Below, one piece after another: positions 37,196 to 46,258 of a DNA stretch of 64,000 nt. The translations under genes were made by a program, and so were the position numbers. Origin of the DNA: an uncultured Lachnospiraceae bacterium. GTDB taxonomy: Bacteria; Bacillota; Clostridia; Lachnospirales; Lachnospiraceae. A model generated the notes under the pieces. That model saw only the letters and a program-made list of their open reading frames with translations, did not search any database and was not told the origin of the DNA. Each line of letters opens with the position of its first letter. Position 1 is the stretch's first letter. The stretch is from assembly GCA_934293575.1 (NCBI GenBank), contig CAKQYU010000002.1:248001-312000 (forward strand). Reading direction: 5' to 3'.

Positions 37196-39631
37196 ATGAA
37201 AGAATTTTTTAAGAAGATAAAACAAAAGCTGAATCCGGTTGCAGATAAAGTAAAAAAAGTTCTGCTGGTTGCCAAAAAACCACTGGATCGTTTTGCACAA
37301 ACAAAAGTAGGAAAAAAAGTAATCCGGATTGTAAAGATTCCATTTGTCAGCTATTTTCTGCTGGCATGCTGTCTGAATCTGTTTTTGGAGACATTAAGCA
37401 GACATTCCATAGGGAAGGCGTTTGTGTTTATCGGACATTCACCATTGGTATTTTTGTATAATGTTTCGATTATTTTCGTGACACTGTCATTGGTGTTATT
37501 TGCAAAACGTAAGATTTTTGCAACGGTTTTCGTATGTGCAGTCTGGATTGCATCTGCATTTGCAAACTTTATTGTGTTATGTTTTCGAACAACTCCGTTT
37601 TCTGCCGTTGATATGCTGATGCTTCGTAATGTAATGACGATGTTGGATAAATATCTCACAAAATGGCAGATGGTATTAAGTGGCGTGGGTGTTGTTTTGG
37701 TCATTGCTTTGCTGGTATATTTGTATATTCATTTACCGAAATCAAAGAGCAAGAGAAGACCGTTCCGTGCTTCGGCATATGTATGCATGAGTTTGTTTTT
37801 GATTTATACTTTAACAAAGGTAGCGGTAGAGACACAGACCGTATCGGATAATTTTGGAAATCTTGCATATGCTTATAATGATTATGGATTTGCATATTGT
37901 TTTTCAAACAGTATTATTGATGTAGGTATCAGTAAGCCGAAGAATTACAGTAAGGAAGCAGTGGAAGAAATCGTAAGTGACTTAGATTATGACAAGAGTG
38001 AAGTTATTTTCGAAACACAGGAAGAATATGAAGAAAAACAGGAGCCTGCTACGGAAGAAGAGCAGACAACACAGTTTGAAGGCAATATAACAGAGGAAGC
38101 AAATAAAGATACACAGGCTTCTTCGGAGAAAACGGTACAGGAAACATCGACAGAGGATATCGATTTGATTGACCAGACGGAGGTTACGACAGAGAAGATA
38201 ACAACCGAAGATACGGAAGAGATTGCGGATGGTCAGTTAGATAAGGATATGGCTAATGTTACTTTTTATAAGAATGAGAAGGCAACAAAAGAAAATCCCA
38301 ACATCATTGTAATTCAGTTGGAATCTGTTTTCGATGTAAAATATATGAAAGATTTTTATCCGTCGGAAGATCCGATGCCTACCTATACATGGATTAAGAA
38401 TAATTATTCATCCGGATTGTTTACGGTTCCGGCGGTTGGAGCCGGTACAGCCAATACAGAGTTTGAAGTGCAGACCGGAATGAGTACGCAGTTTTTCGGA
38501 GCGGGAGAATATCCGTTTAAGACCGTAATGACATCGGTCAGTTGTGACAGTATGGGATATGATTTGAAGAGGCTTGGATATGCAACAGCGGGATTTCACA
38601 ATAATGATGCGACATTTTATGAGCGTTATATTGATTATTCAAATCTGGGATTTGACAGTTTTACCGCACAGGAGCATATGTACAATTTAAATCACACACC
38701 GCGTGGATGGGCAAAGGATGATGTATTAGATGATGTAATGATTGAACGTATGAAACAGACAGAAGGAAGGGATTACATTACAACCATTACGGTACAGGGA
38801 CATGGAAGATATCCAAAGAATTACACCCATACACTGACAGACTTAACCTGTGAATTTGGTGGTAAATATGCGGATGATGAAGAAAAACGTATTGCATGGA
38901 CGTATTATATTAATATGATTCATGAAACAGATAATATGCTGCGTTCTTTGATTTACAAATTAAATCAATTAGATGAACCGACTGTTGTATTTATGTACGG
39001 TGACCATTTGCCAAGTCTGAATTTGGAGGCATCCGATTTGCAGGATATTACTTTATATCAGACAGAATGGGCAATGTGGGATAATTTTGGACTGGAAAAG
39101 CAGGATAAGGATTTGATGGCTTACCAGGCAAGTACTTATATATTTAACCGTCTGGACTTAAAGGGTGGTTTAATGCAGCAGTTCCATAACAAGTACATGA
39201 ACAGTTCCGACCATGAAGATTATATGGATAAGTTTGAAATGTTAGAATACGATACCTTATATGGTGAGGACTATGCATTTGACGGCAATAATCCATTTCC
39301 GCAGACCAATATGACAATGGGACTTCGGGATATCCGTGTAACGGGATTTCAGATACAGGGAGATTATTTATTTGTTCTTGGAGAGAATTTTAATGAATTT
39401 TCGGAAGTGTATGTGAATGGTAAGTCATTGAAGACAAAGTATATCAATACAGGAAAATTACGTGTTAAGCTGGAGAATGTAAAGGATGGGGATACCCTAT
39501 ATATCGCACAGGCGGGAGATGACCATCTTGTATTATCTACAACCGATGAGATAACGGTTAATCTTCAGACTGCGGAAGTATTACCTGAGATTACAACAGA
39601 AGAAATCACAACGGAAAATGTAGAAGAATAA
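37196..39631 (+). CDS. LtaS-like phosphoglycerol/sulfatase-family membrane enzyme
   Basis: 811 residues. A basic N-terminus and about five membrane segments (45-220) precede an acidic Thr/Glu-rich linker (about 255-345) and an extracellular sulfatase-fold domain (about 355-650). The likely nucleophile is Thr418 (GAGTANTEFEV) and metal ligands are in YGDHLPS. LtaS enzymes build polyglycerol-phosphate from phosphatidylglycerol. A C-terminal IPT/TIG-like beta domain (about 715-785, ILGENF-like pattern VLGENFNEFSEVYVNG) and an acidic tail are extra. It may make lipoteichoic acid or modify another envelope polymer with glycerol phosphate. First gene of a four-gene unit. Confidence 0.88.
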   Translation: MKEFFKKIKQKLNPVADKVKKVLLVAKKPLDRFAQTKVGKKVIRIVKIPFVSYFLLACCLNLFLETLSRHSIGKAFVFIGHSPLVFLYNVSIIFVTLSLVLFAKRKIFATVFVCAVWIASAFANFIVLCFRTTPFSAVDMLMLRNVMTMLDKYLTKWQMVLSGVGVVLVIALLVYLYIHLPKSKSKRRPFRASAYVCMSLFLIYTLTKVAVETQTVSDNFGNLAYAYNDYGFAYCFSNSIIDVGISKPKNYSKEAVEEIVSDLDYDKSEVIFETQEEYEEKQEPATEEEQTTQFEGNITEEANKDTQASSEKTVQETSTEDIDLIDQTEVTTEKITTEDTEEIADGQLDKDMANVTFYKNEKATKENPNIIVIQLESVFDVKYMKDFYPSEDPMPTYTWIKNNYSSGLFTVPAVGAGTANTEFEVQTGMSTQFFGAGEYPFKTVMTSVSCDSMGYDLKRLGYATAGFHNNDATFYERYIDYSNLGFDSFTAQEHMYNLNHTPRGWAKDDVLDDVMIERMKQTEGRDYITTITVQGHGRYPKNYTHTLTDLTCEFGGKYADDEEKRIAWTYYINMIHETDNMLRSLIYKLNQLDEPTVVFMYGDHLPSLNLEASDLQDITLYQTEWAMWDNFGLEKQDKDLMAYQASTYIFNRLDLKGGLMQQFHNKYMNSSDHEDYMDKFEMLEYDTLYGEDYAFDGNNPFPQTNMTMGLRDIRVTGFQIQGDYLFVLGENFNEFSEVYVNGKSLKTKYINTGKLRVKLENVKDGDTLYIAQAGDDHLVLSTTDEITVNLQTAEVLPEITTEEITTENVEE

Positions 39632-39652
39632 GATCAGGGACTGTAATGGAAT

Positions 39653-40126
39653 ATGAAGAAACGTAGACGTATACAGATTATATCGGTAGTATTATTTTAT
39701 TTTTATATGCTTGCTTTAATATATTTTTTACTGTTAAGTGACGGATTTGGCAGAGCGGACGGATATGATTATTACCGATACAATCTGGTTCCTTTTTGTG
39801 AAATCAAAAGATTTATAATATATTGGAGAGCAATTGATGATCCGTTTTTGGTGCTTGCGAATCTGATGGGAAATGTGATTGCATTTATACCGTTTGGAGC
39901 CTTGATTCGCTGGGTAATCAATCGGAGTGTGCGTTGGTATCAGGTAGTGGGTTATACATTTTTGTTAAGCTTAAGTGTAGAGCTGTTACAGTTGATTGCC
40001 AAGGTTGGTGTATTTGATGTAGATGATTTGATGTTAAATACATTTGGAGGTCTTGTTGGATTTTGGATTTATTATCTGTTGAAGGTGATAGATCAAAGGA
40101 GGGAAAAACGTGATAAAAGAAAGTGA
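39653..40126 (+). CDS. VanZ family membrane protein
   Basis: 157 residues with four hydrophobic segments and the VanZ pattern (NLVPFCEIKRF, NLMGNVIAFIPFGALI, SLSVELLQL, DVDDLMLNTFGGLVGF). VanZ proteins confer low teicoplanin resistance in some hosts, but the usual cellular role is unknown. The ribosome site is weak, and it lies 22 bases after the LtaS-like gene, overlapping the next gene by 17 bases. An envelope role is consistent with its neighbour. Confidence 0.9.
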   Translation: MKKRRRIQIISVVLFYFYMLALIYFLLLSDGFGRADGYDYYRYNLVPFCEIKRFIIYWRAIDDPFLVLANLMGNVIAFIPFGALIRWVINRSVRWYQVVGYTFLLSLSVELLQLIAKVGVFDVDDLMLNTFGGLVGFWIYYLLKVIDQRREKRDKRK

Positions 40127-40424
40127 ATATAGTATCAAGAATGTCAGCTCAGATTCGATTGTTGCGTGTGTCCTTGGAATTTTAGCTCTGGCTGCCATGA
40201 TTGTTGCAATTATTACTTCATATCGTTATGACGGAAACGGTCCGGCAGCAGTGGGACTGCTTGGAATTGCAAGCTTTATTTTTTCACTGTGTGGAATTGG
40301 TTTTAGTGTTGCTGCATGGAAGTCGGCAGATGGTGGAATATTAATGAAACGGATTGTTTTTATAGAAAACTGTATTCCGTTGCTGATTGCACTGGTCTTT
40401 TATTGTCTGGGATGGATTTTGTAA
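40110..40424 (+). CDS. Small membrane protein (DUF6142-like)
   Basis: 104 residues initiated at GTG behind AAAGGAGGG. Three membrane segments (about 18-38, 48-70, 84-103), with a short polar N-terminus. I do not recognise a function; the architecture recalls the DUF6142 proteins of Lachnospiraceae. It overlaps vanZ and precedes the aminopeptidase by 30 bases, so it belongs to the same transcript. Confidence 0.75.
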   Translation: MIKESEYSIKNVSSDSIVACVLGILALAAMIVAIITSYRYDGNGPAAVGLLGIASFIFSLCGIGFSVAAWKSADGGILMKRIVFIENCIPLLIALVFYCLGWIL

Positions 40425-40454
40425 CATTGTATTTACAGGAAGGGAGAGATTGCT

Positions 40455-42521
40455 TTGGAAGATTTATTAGAGGAAGAAAACGGAATAAAAGAAAGATACG
40501 AACTGGCTTTTGAGCGGATTCGTTTATTTGAAAATGGTGATACAGCAATTGGATCACCATTTTTTGATTATTTTCATATGACTGCGGGATTTTTGGAACA
40601 AATGGATGAGCTGAATTGTCAGGTAAAGAACCGCTTGATGAAAGATGCTTCATTTGAACAGATGAAAAAATATAATTATCATCTGTATGAGGACATTTTA
40701 CCGGGGCAATACGATAAAAGTTATGCAAATCCGGCATATGCAAAAGAAAAGCTTGGAGAAGAATTAGGTGGATTGTTATGCTTTTTGTATACAGAGCTTC
40801 GTGCCATGATAATCTATGCGGTGGAGCAGCGTCTGTTTGACATGACTATTTTAACGGAATTGTTTGTAGAGATTTTATGTTTGTTTGAAGATGGAATTCC
40901 CACAGCAAAAGAAGTAAAAGAAATTATATATTATTTTGAGTCGGATTATGCTGACCATACAATTGATTACCGGACGAAGGAGACGATTGATCCGGAATTA
41001 TCTTTTGCGACGGATATTATCATGAACAGTAATTTACAGGATTTGCGTTATCTGTTTCAATATGGTGAGTGGATAACCGAAAACGAAATTTTACTTGCAT
41101 CATTCTTAAATGAATTGCCGGAAGAAGATATTTATGCAATGGCGTATACCTATACACATGGTTATGAAGAGGGATTCAGGATTGCAGGGATTGATTTAAA
41201 GAAAAAGAAGACAGTCAATATCAGATATATGATTGGACAGGAGCGGATGGTTCGTGCAGCAATTTTACAATTTGAAAAAATGGGATTGTCGCCGGTTATT
41301 TATCGTAGTCCGATAGCAAGGGTAAATCGAAGACTGACATTAAAGCCGGGATATTTTTCAACTTCTCCAAACAAACAATATGAGTATGATCATCGAATGG
41401 ATGATGCGTTCTTTTTGGATCGTGCATTTATTGACCGCAAAATTTCCGTATTGCGCAGCAGCTATGAAAAAAGAAAAGAACTTGCAAGACAGTTTGCAGG
41501 TCCTGCGGTTATCGAAACATTTGGTGAAAAACCGTTTGAACCGGTAAACAAACCGGAAAATGCCGCATTATCAAAGGAACAGCAGAAGGAATCCGTACTG
41601 ATGACATCGGAAAGCGGTAAGATTGTAAATCAATATATTCCGCCAAATGAATACAGTTTTACAATTATTGCATATCCGGTTCCTGAAATCGGAGATAACT
41701 TTAAAGAAATTTTCCATGAGATTGTTAAGGTAAATACATTGGATAATGAGTTATACAAGTCGGTACAGCAGGTTATCATCGATGAATTAGACCGGGCTGT
41801 AACGGTTCATGTTCTTGGAAAGGGAAACAATCAGACGGATATGTGGGTGCAGATGCATGACAGACAGAATCCGGAAAAGGAAACAAATTTTGAAAACTGT
41901 ACAGCAGATGTCAATATTCCGGTGGGAGAAGTATTTACTTCACCAAAGCTTACCGGAACGAAAGGTATTTTGAATGTATCGGAGGTATACCTAAATGATT
42001 TAAAATACAAAAATATCCGTTTGACCTTTGAGGATGGAAAAATTACAGATTATACCTGTGATAATTTTGCTACGGAACAGGAAAATAAAGCTTACATCAA
42101 AGAAAATATTTTATATAACAGAGATACTCTGCCAATCGGAGAATTTGCAATCGGAACGAACACAACGGCATACGTTATGGCAAATCAATACGACATTGTA
42201 TATAAGCTGCCGATTTTAATTGTGGAAAAAATGGGACCTCATTTTGCGGTAGGAGATACCTGTTACAGTCATAGTGAGGATATAAGATTATATAATCCGG
42301 ACGGAAAAGAAATTGTTGCAAAGGATAATGAATGTTCTTTGCTGCGCAGTGTTGATGAAAGTAAGGCGTACTTTAACTGTCATACGGATATTACAATTCC
42401 TTACGATGAAATTGCAGAGATTACCGCTATTCATCCGGATGGAAGTCAGGTAACAATTATCAAGGATGGCAGATTTGTTTTGCCGGGGTGTGAAATTTTA
42501 AACAAACCGTTTGAAAAATAA
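40455..42521 (+). CDS. M29-type aminopeptidase with long N-terminal extension
   Basis: 688 residues, TTG start behind AGGAAGGGAG. The C-terminal half matches M29 metallopeptidases: metal-ligand motifs NIPVGEVFTSP (Glu), IGEFAIGTN (Glu), GPHFAVGDTCYSHSED (His, Tyr, His, Asp). Known M29 enzymes of ~400 residues are two-metal aminopeptidases. The N-terminal ~290 residues are alpha-helical and unassigned, making the protein much longer than ApT/AmpS. It is cytosolic: no signal peptide. It ends 2 bases from the stop of the opposite XRE gene. Peptide substrate unknown. Confidence 0.8.
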   Translation: MEDLLEEENGIKERYELAFERIRLFENGDTAIGSPFFDYFHMTAGFLEQMDELNCQVKNRLMKDASFEQMKKYNYHLYEDILPGQYDKSYANPAYAKEKLGEELGGLLCFLYTELRAMIIYAVEQRLFDMTILTELFVEILCLFEDGIPTAKEVKEIIYYFESDYADHTIDYRTKETIDPELSFATDIIMNSNLQDLRYLFQYGEWITENEILLASFLNELPEEDIYAMAYTYTHGYEEGFRIAGIDLKKKKTVNIRYMIGQERMVRAAILQFEKMGLSPVIYRSPIARVNRRLTLKPGYFSTSPNKQYEYDHRMDDAFFLDRAFIDRKISVLRSSYEKRKELARQFAGPAVIETFGEKPFEPVNKPENAALSKEQQKESVLMTSESGKIVNQYIPPNEYSFTIIAYPVPEIGDNFKEIFHEIVKVNTLDNELYKSVQQVIIDELDRAVTVHVLGKGNNQTDMWVQMHDRQNPEKETNFENCTADVNIPVGEVFTSPKLTGTKGILNVSEVYLNDLKYKNIRLTFEDGKITDYTCDNFATEQENKAYIKENILYNRDTLPIGEFAIGTNTTAYVMANQYDIVYKLPILIVEKMGPHFAVGDTCYSHSEDIRLYNPDGKEIVAKDNECSLLRSVDESKAYFNCHTDITIPYDEIAEITAIHPDGSQVTIIKDGRFVLPGCEILNKPFEK

Positions 42522-42523
42522 TG

Positions 42524-42862
42524 CTAATCCAAATCAAGTAATTTGCGGATTGCGGAATTATAGTAATTACGGGACCGATACCTTAATATGATTTCTCTTT
42601 CTTCGATAGAAAGGATTAAAGGTGTCGGTTCTTTTTGTATGATATTATATTCTTTTGTAATATTCGGAATTTCATAGATTTCACATAAAATCATTAAAGT
42701 ATTGATAGATGGCAGGTTCTGATTATTTTCCCAAGCATAGATTGTTTTGTTGGATATCGTATATTGGAATTTCTGCTGCAAAAGGAAAGAGACGTCATCA
42801 ACAGACATGTTATGAAGCTTCCGGTATTTTTTTAAAATGGAACCAATTGTTGGATTTAACAT
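42524..42862 (-). CDS. XRE family helix-turn-helix regulator
   Basis: 112 residues. The Cro/CI-type helix-turn-helix occupies about residues 7-58 (ILKKYRKLHNMSVDDVSFLL, SNKTIYAWENNQNLPSINTL). The C-terminus has a short helical region of unknown role. AGGAG precedes the ATG at 42862. It is divergent from the aconitase-like gene, with 233 bases between starts, so it might regulate that gene or itself; no clear dyad was found at the -10 of the aconitase promoter. Confidence 0.88.
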   Translation of the reverse strand: MLNPTIGSILKKYRKLHNMSVDDVSFLLQQKFQYTISNKTIYAWENNQNLPSINTLMILCEIYEIPNITKEYNIIQKEPTPLILSIEEREIILRYRSRNYYNSAIRKLLDLD

Positions 42863-42996
42863 AGATATCTCCTGTATAACCTGATTTGATGCAATGCAAT
42901 CAATATGGCTATTGTACTACATAGAAGGAAGATAAAATCAAAATGTAGAAAATGGCATTGGTGGAATGTTTAAAAATAATTTGAGCTTTAAAAAAA

Positions 42997-43025
42997 TTGA
43001 AAAGTAAGGAACGATATGCTACAAT
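42997..43025 (+). promoter_or_regulatory. Sigma-A promoter of the aconitase-like gene
   Basis: TTGAAA, exactly 17 bases, TACAAT. Start point near 43032, giving a ~64-base leader. This shows that an in-frame TTG reading from 42997 is promoter sequence, not coding. Confidence 0.75.
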
Positions 43026-43095
43026 ATTTGTCGATTGTAAATTTTGTAATGAATGGATTGTGGAATCCGTTTTGGACGAAAAGGAGGATATAGGA

Positions 43096-45378
43096 ATGAT
43101 AAAGTTATACGATGGAGGTGCTTATCTGGTCAATGGTACGGATATCATTGAGGATGGAGCTGACCAGGAAAACATCTTAAAAAGCAAAACTGGAAGTGTG
43201 GTATCAAAGGAAGACGCGAAGAAGAATACAATTGCATACAGTATTTTGAAGGCACATAATACTTCTGACAATATGGAAAAACTTCAAATCAAATTTGATA
43301 AATTAACTTCGCATGATATTACATTTGTTGGTATCATTCAGACAGCCAGAGCATCCGGATTGGAGAAATTCCCGATTCCGTATGTGCTTACAAACTGTCA
43401 CAATTCTCTTTGCGCGGTAGGTGGAACCATTAATGAAGATGACCATATGTTTGGACTTTCCTGTGCAAAAAAATATGGTGGTGTTTATGTACCGCCTCAT
43501 CAGGCAGTTATTCATCAGTATGCAAGAGAAATGCTTGCAGAATGCGGAGCAATGATTTTAGGTTCGGATTCCCATACAAGATATGGTGCATTGGGTACCA
43601 TGGCAATCGGTGAAGGTGGCGGTGAGCTTGTAAAGCAGTTACTTTGTCAGACTTATGATGTTAAGATGCCGGGTGTTGTTGGTATTTACTTAGACGGAAA
43701 GCCGGAACCGGGTGTTGGTCCACAGGACGTTGCACTTGCAATTATCGGAGCTGTATTTGCAAACGGATATGTAAAGAATAAAGTAATGGAATTTGTCGGA
43801 CCGGGTGTAGCAAATCTGACAGCCGATTATCGTATCGGTATTGATGTTATGACAACGGAAACAACCTGTTTGTCATCTATCTGGAAAACAGATGATAAGG
43901 TTAAGGAATTTTATGATATTCATGGAAGAAGCAATGATTATAAAGAATTAAATCCGGGAGCGGTAACATATTATGACGGTATGGTATATGTTGATCTTTC
44001 TAAGGTAAAACCTATGATTGCAATGCCATTCCATCCAAGTAACACTTATACCATCGAGGAATTAAACGAGAATCTGATGGATATCTTGGATGATTGTGAA
44101 AAGAGAGCATTGGTAAGCTTAGACGGTAAGGTTGACTTTACATTAAAGGACAAGGTTCGTAATGGTAAATTATATGTAGACCAGGGTATTATTGCAGGTT
44201 GTGCCGGTGGTGGATTTGAAAACATCTGCGCAGCTTCTGATATCTTAAAGGGACACGATATTGGTGCGGATGAATTCACATTAAGTGTATATCCGGCTTC
44301 TACTCCGATTTATATGGAATTGGCAAAGAACGGAACGTTGGCAGATTTGATTGCAACCGGTGCAATTGTAAAAACAGCATTTTGCGGTCCATGTTTTGGT
44401 GCAGGTGATACACCGGCAAACAACGCATTTTCAATTCGTCATTCTACAAGAAACTTCCCAAATCGTGAAGGTTCTAAGGTACAAAATGGTCAGATTTCGT
44501 CTGTCGCATTGATGGATGCCCGTTCAATTGCAGCAACAGCAGCAAATAAGGGATATTTGACAGCAGCAACGGATGTTGATGTGAAGTTTAGCAATCCGAA
44601 GTATTATTTTGAAAAATCGATTTATGAGAAACGTGTTTATAACGGTGTCGGAAAGGCTGATCCAAGCGTAGAAGTGAAGTTTGGACCAAATATCAAAGAC
44701 TGGCCTGCAATGGTTGCTCTGACTGATAATCTGGTATTAAAGATGGCATCGGTAATTCATGATCCGGTTACAACAACAGATGAGTTAATTCCATCGGGTG
44801 AAACATCTTCTTACCGTTCTAACCCATTGGGTCTGGCAGAATTTACATTGTCAAGAAAGGATCCGGAATATGTTGGACGTGCAAAAGAAATTCAGGCAGT
44901 TGAAAAGGTTCGTGAAGAAGGAAAATGTATGGGTGAGGCTTATCCGGAAATGAGAACCATTATGCATAAGATTAAGGAAACCTTCCCAGATGTAGGAAGA
45001 GAGAATACCGGTGTAGGTTCTACCATATTTGCAGTAAAACCTGGTGATGGTTCTGCCCGTGAGCAGGCTGCTTCCTGCCAGAAAGTACTTGGCGGATGGG
45101 CAAATGTTGCAAAAGAATATGCAACAAAGCGTTATCGTTCGAATCTGATTAACTGGGGAATGCTTCCATTCCTTATGCCGGAAGATTATGAGTTTGAAGT
45201 TGGTGATTACATCTTTATTCCGGATATTGCGAAAGCTGTAAAAGAAAAAAATGACGATATTAAAGCATACGTAGTAAATAAGGATATGAAGGAGCTGACC
45301 TTCCATTTGGGTGATTTAACAGATGATGAACGTGAGATTATCTTAAAAGGATGTCTGATTAACTACAATAGAAAATAA
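43096..45378 (+). CDS. Aconitase family hydratase (YbhJ-like)
   Basis: 760 residues from ATG behind AAGGAGG. Cluster ligands are Cys369 (AGCAGGGFEN) and Cys430/Cys433 (FCGPCFGAGD). Substrate-loop features include GSDSHTRYGALG and SIRHSTRNFPNREGS, and the swivel domain forms the C-terminus. The length and order resemble E. coli YbhJ, a member of unproven activity, rather than AcnA or AcnB. With a Re-citrate synthase and isocitrate dehydrogenase in the same window, the best guess is citrate to isocitrate (inference). It is flanked by an XRE gene and a bidirectional terminator. Confidence 0.88.
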   Translation: MIKLYDGGAYLVNGTDIIEDGADQENILKSKTGSVVSKEDAKKNTIAYSILKAHNTSDNMEKLQIKFDKLTSHDITFVGIIQTARASGLEKFPIPYVLTNCHNSLCAVGGTINEDDHMFGLSCAKKYGGVYVPPHQAVIHQYAREMLAECGAMILGSDSHTRYGALGTMAIGEGGGELVKQLLCQTYDVKMPGVVGIYLDGKPEPGVGPQDVALAIIGAVFANGYVKNKVMEFVGPGVANLTADYRIGIDVMTTETTCLSSIWKTDDKVKEFYDIHGRSNDYKELNPGAVTYYDGMVYVDLSKVKPMIAMPFHPSNTYTIEELNENLMDILDDCEKRALVSLDGKVDFTLKDKVRNGKLYVDQGIIAGCAGGGFENICAASDILKGHDIGADEFTLSVYPASTPIYMELAKNGTLADLIATGAIVKTAFCGPCFGAGDTPANNAFSIRHSTRNFPNREGSKVQNGQISSVALMDARSIAATAANKGYLTAATDVDVKFSNPKYYFEKSIYEKRVYNGVGKADPSVEVKFGPNIKDWPAMVALTDNLVLKMASVIHDPVTTTDELIPSGETSSYRSNPLGLAEFTLSRKDPEYVGRAKEIQAVEKVREEGKCMGEAYPEMRTIMHKIKETFPDVGRENTGVGSTIFAVKPGDGSAREQAASCQKVLGGWANVAKEYATKRYRSNLINWGMLPFLMPEDYEFEVGDYIFIPDIAKAVKEKNDDIKAYVVNKDMKELTFHLGDLTDDEREIILKGCLINYNRK

Positions 45379-45382
45379 AATT

Positions 45383-45419
45383 AAAATGGTGTTGTCAGCA
45401 AAGACAACACCATTTTTTT
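45383..45419 (+). terminator. Bidirectional terminator between convergent genes
   Basis: AAAATGGTGTTGTC (45383-45396) pairs with GACAACACCATTTT (45403-45416) across a 6-base loop; T7 on the plus strand. The last T's are part of the stop codon of the minus-strand gene at 45418, and an A/T tract on the other side serves that strand. Confidence 0.9.
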
Positions 45420-45687
45420 ATATCTGAAACAGACCAAGTAATACATCTACTTTTTTTTGTTCCTCCGGCGTCATGTCGGATTTCATCAGATTAATTAAGA
45501 GAGCGGTTTCTTCTTTGGTGAAGCTTAGATTTCGTTTTTTTAGCTCACGGTTAATGTTCATAAGTTGTGGAAGCATAAATTCCGGTGAGGAAATGGAACC
45601 ACTGTTTGCAAGTTGCTGGATAATTTGTTTTTTTACCGGGTGTAACTGCTGAAATTCTTTTGTCTGGGAAAAATGTTGAAAATTCAT
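45418..45687 (-). CDS. Hypothetical protein, 89 residues
   Basis: Not recognised. Soluble, helical, Gln/Leu/Lys-rich protein beginning MNFQHFSQTKEFQQLHPVKK; the ATG at 45687 follows GGAGG with good spacing, so earlier in-frame codons are not used. It contains an LMKSDMTPEEQKKVDVLLGLF C-terminus. It lies 16 bases after the 151-residue gene on the same strand and both likely share a transcript. Confidence 0.75.
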   Translation of the reverse strand: MNFQHFSQTKEFQQLHPVKKQIIQQLANSGSISSPEFMLPQLMNINRELKKRNLSFTKEETALLINLMKSDMTPEEQKKVDVLLGLFQI

Positions 45688-45703
45688 AATAACCTCCGAT
45701 AAA

Positions 45704-46159
45704 TTATAGTTCATGATTTTGTTCACTGTAAATGGCAGCCTGTTCCATGTCATATTGTGCAAAAATGTCAGAAATAGACTGATCAAATCCATTCATATCC
45801 GGTGGGGGAGAATGTGTTGGATTGGAAAAAAAATCATTTGAAAAGTTCGTGTTCATAAAGGGATTTCCACTCATGGAAGTCTGGTTCATTGCAAGGATGG
45901 TGTTTAGGATATCCGGTGAAATTCCCGTTAATGCGCATAACATGTCTGTGGGTGAGTTTGAGGACATATTCAGACCGAAATCCGATAGGGTGTCAAAGGA
46001 ATGAAAGGCATTCATAATCATACGGATTTCATTAAATTTGATAAAGAGGGCAAGTGGGAGCTTTAAGGGATAGTCCACAAATGGAATGAGACATTCTAAC
46101 ATAGATAGCCCACTTTGGTTAGTTATACATTCTAAGGGGTGACGTTTTGTCTGTTCCAT
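45704..46159 (-). CDS. Hypothetical protein, 151 residues
   Basis: Not recognised. The N-terminal half is hydrophobic in patches (LECLIPFVDYPLKLPLALFIKF) without a clear membrane span; the C-terminal half is rich in Asn, Ser, Met and Phe. The start is uncertain: ATG 46159 has a weak ribosome site, and a TTG at 46171 follows AAAGAG directly. It is divergent from the second branching enzyme and first in a two-gene unit with the 89-residue protein. A link with aconitase or glycogen genes is not evident. Confidence 0.65.
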   Translation of the reverse strand: MEQTKRHPLECITNQSGLSMLECLIPFVDYPLKLPLALFIKFNEIRMIMNAFHSFDTLSDFGLNMSSNSPTDMLCALTGISPDILNTILAMNQTSMSGNPFMNTNFSNDFFSNPTHSPPPDMNGFDQSISDIFAQYDMEQAAIYSEQNHEL

Positions 46160-46200
46160 ATATACACTCAAACTCTTTTCTATTTAATATATGCATGAAA

Positions 46201-46230
46201 TTGACGAGTATGAAAAGAAAATGCTATACT
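46201..46230 (+). promoter_or_regulatory. Sigma-A promoter of the second branching enzyme
   Basis: TTGACG, 18 bases, TATACT, about 29 bases before the ATG. No copy of the TTACACA dyad found at the first glgB promoter is present here. Confidence 0.7.
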
Positions 46231-46258
46231 GAAAACTCATGAAAGGATCGGTTACAGA

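Noticed and set aside
42997..43095. 33-codon N-terminal extension of the aconitase-like protein
   Set aside because: It covers a -35/-10 promoter with exact 17-base spacing, while the ATG at 43096 has AAGGAGG.
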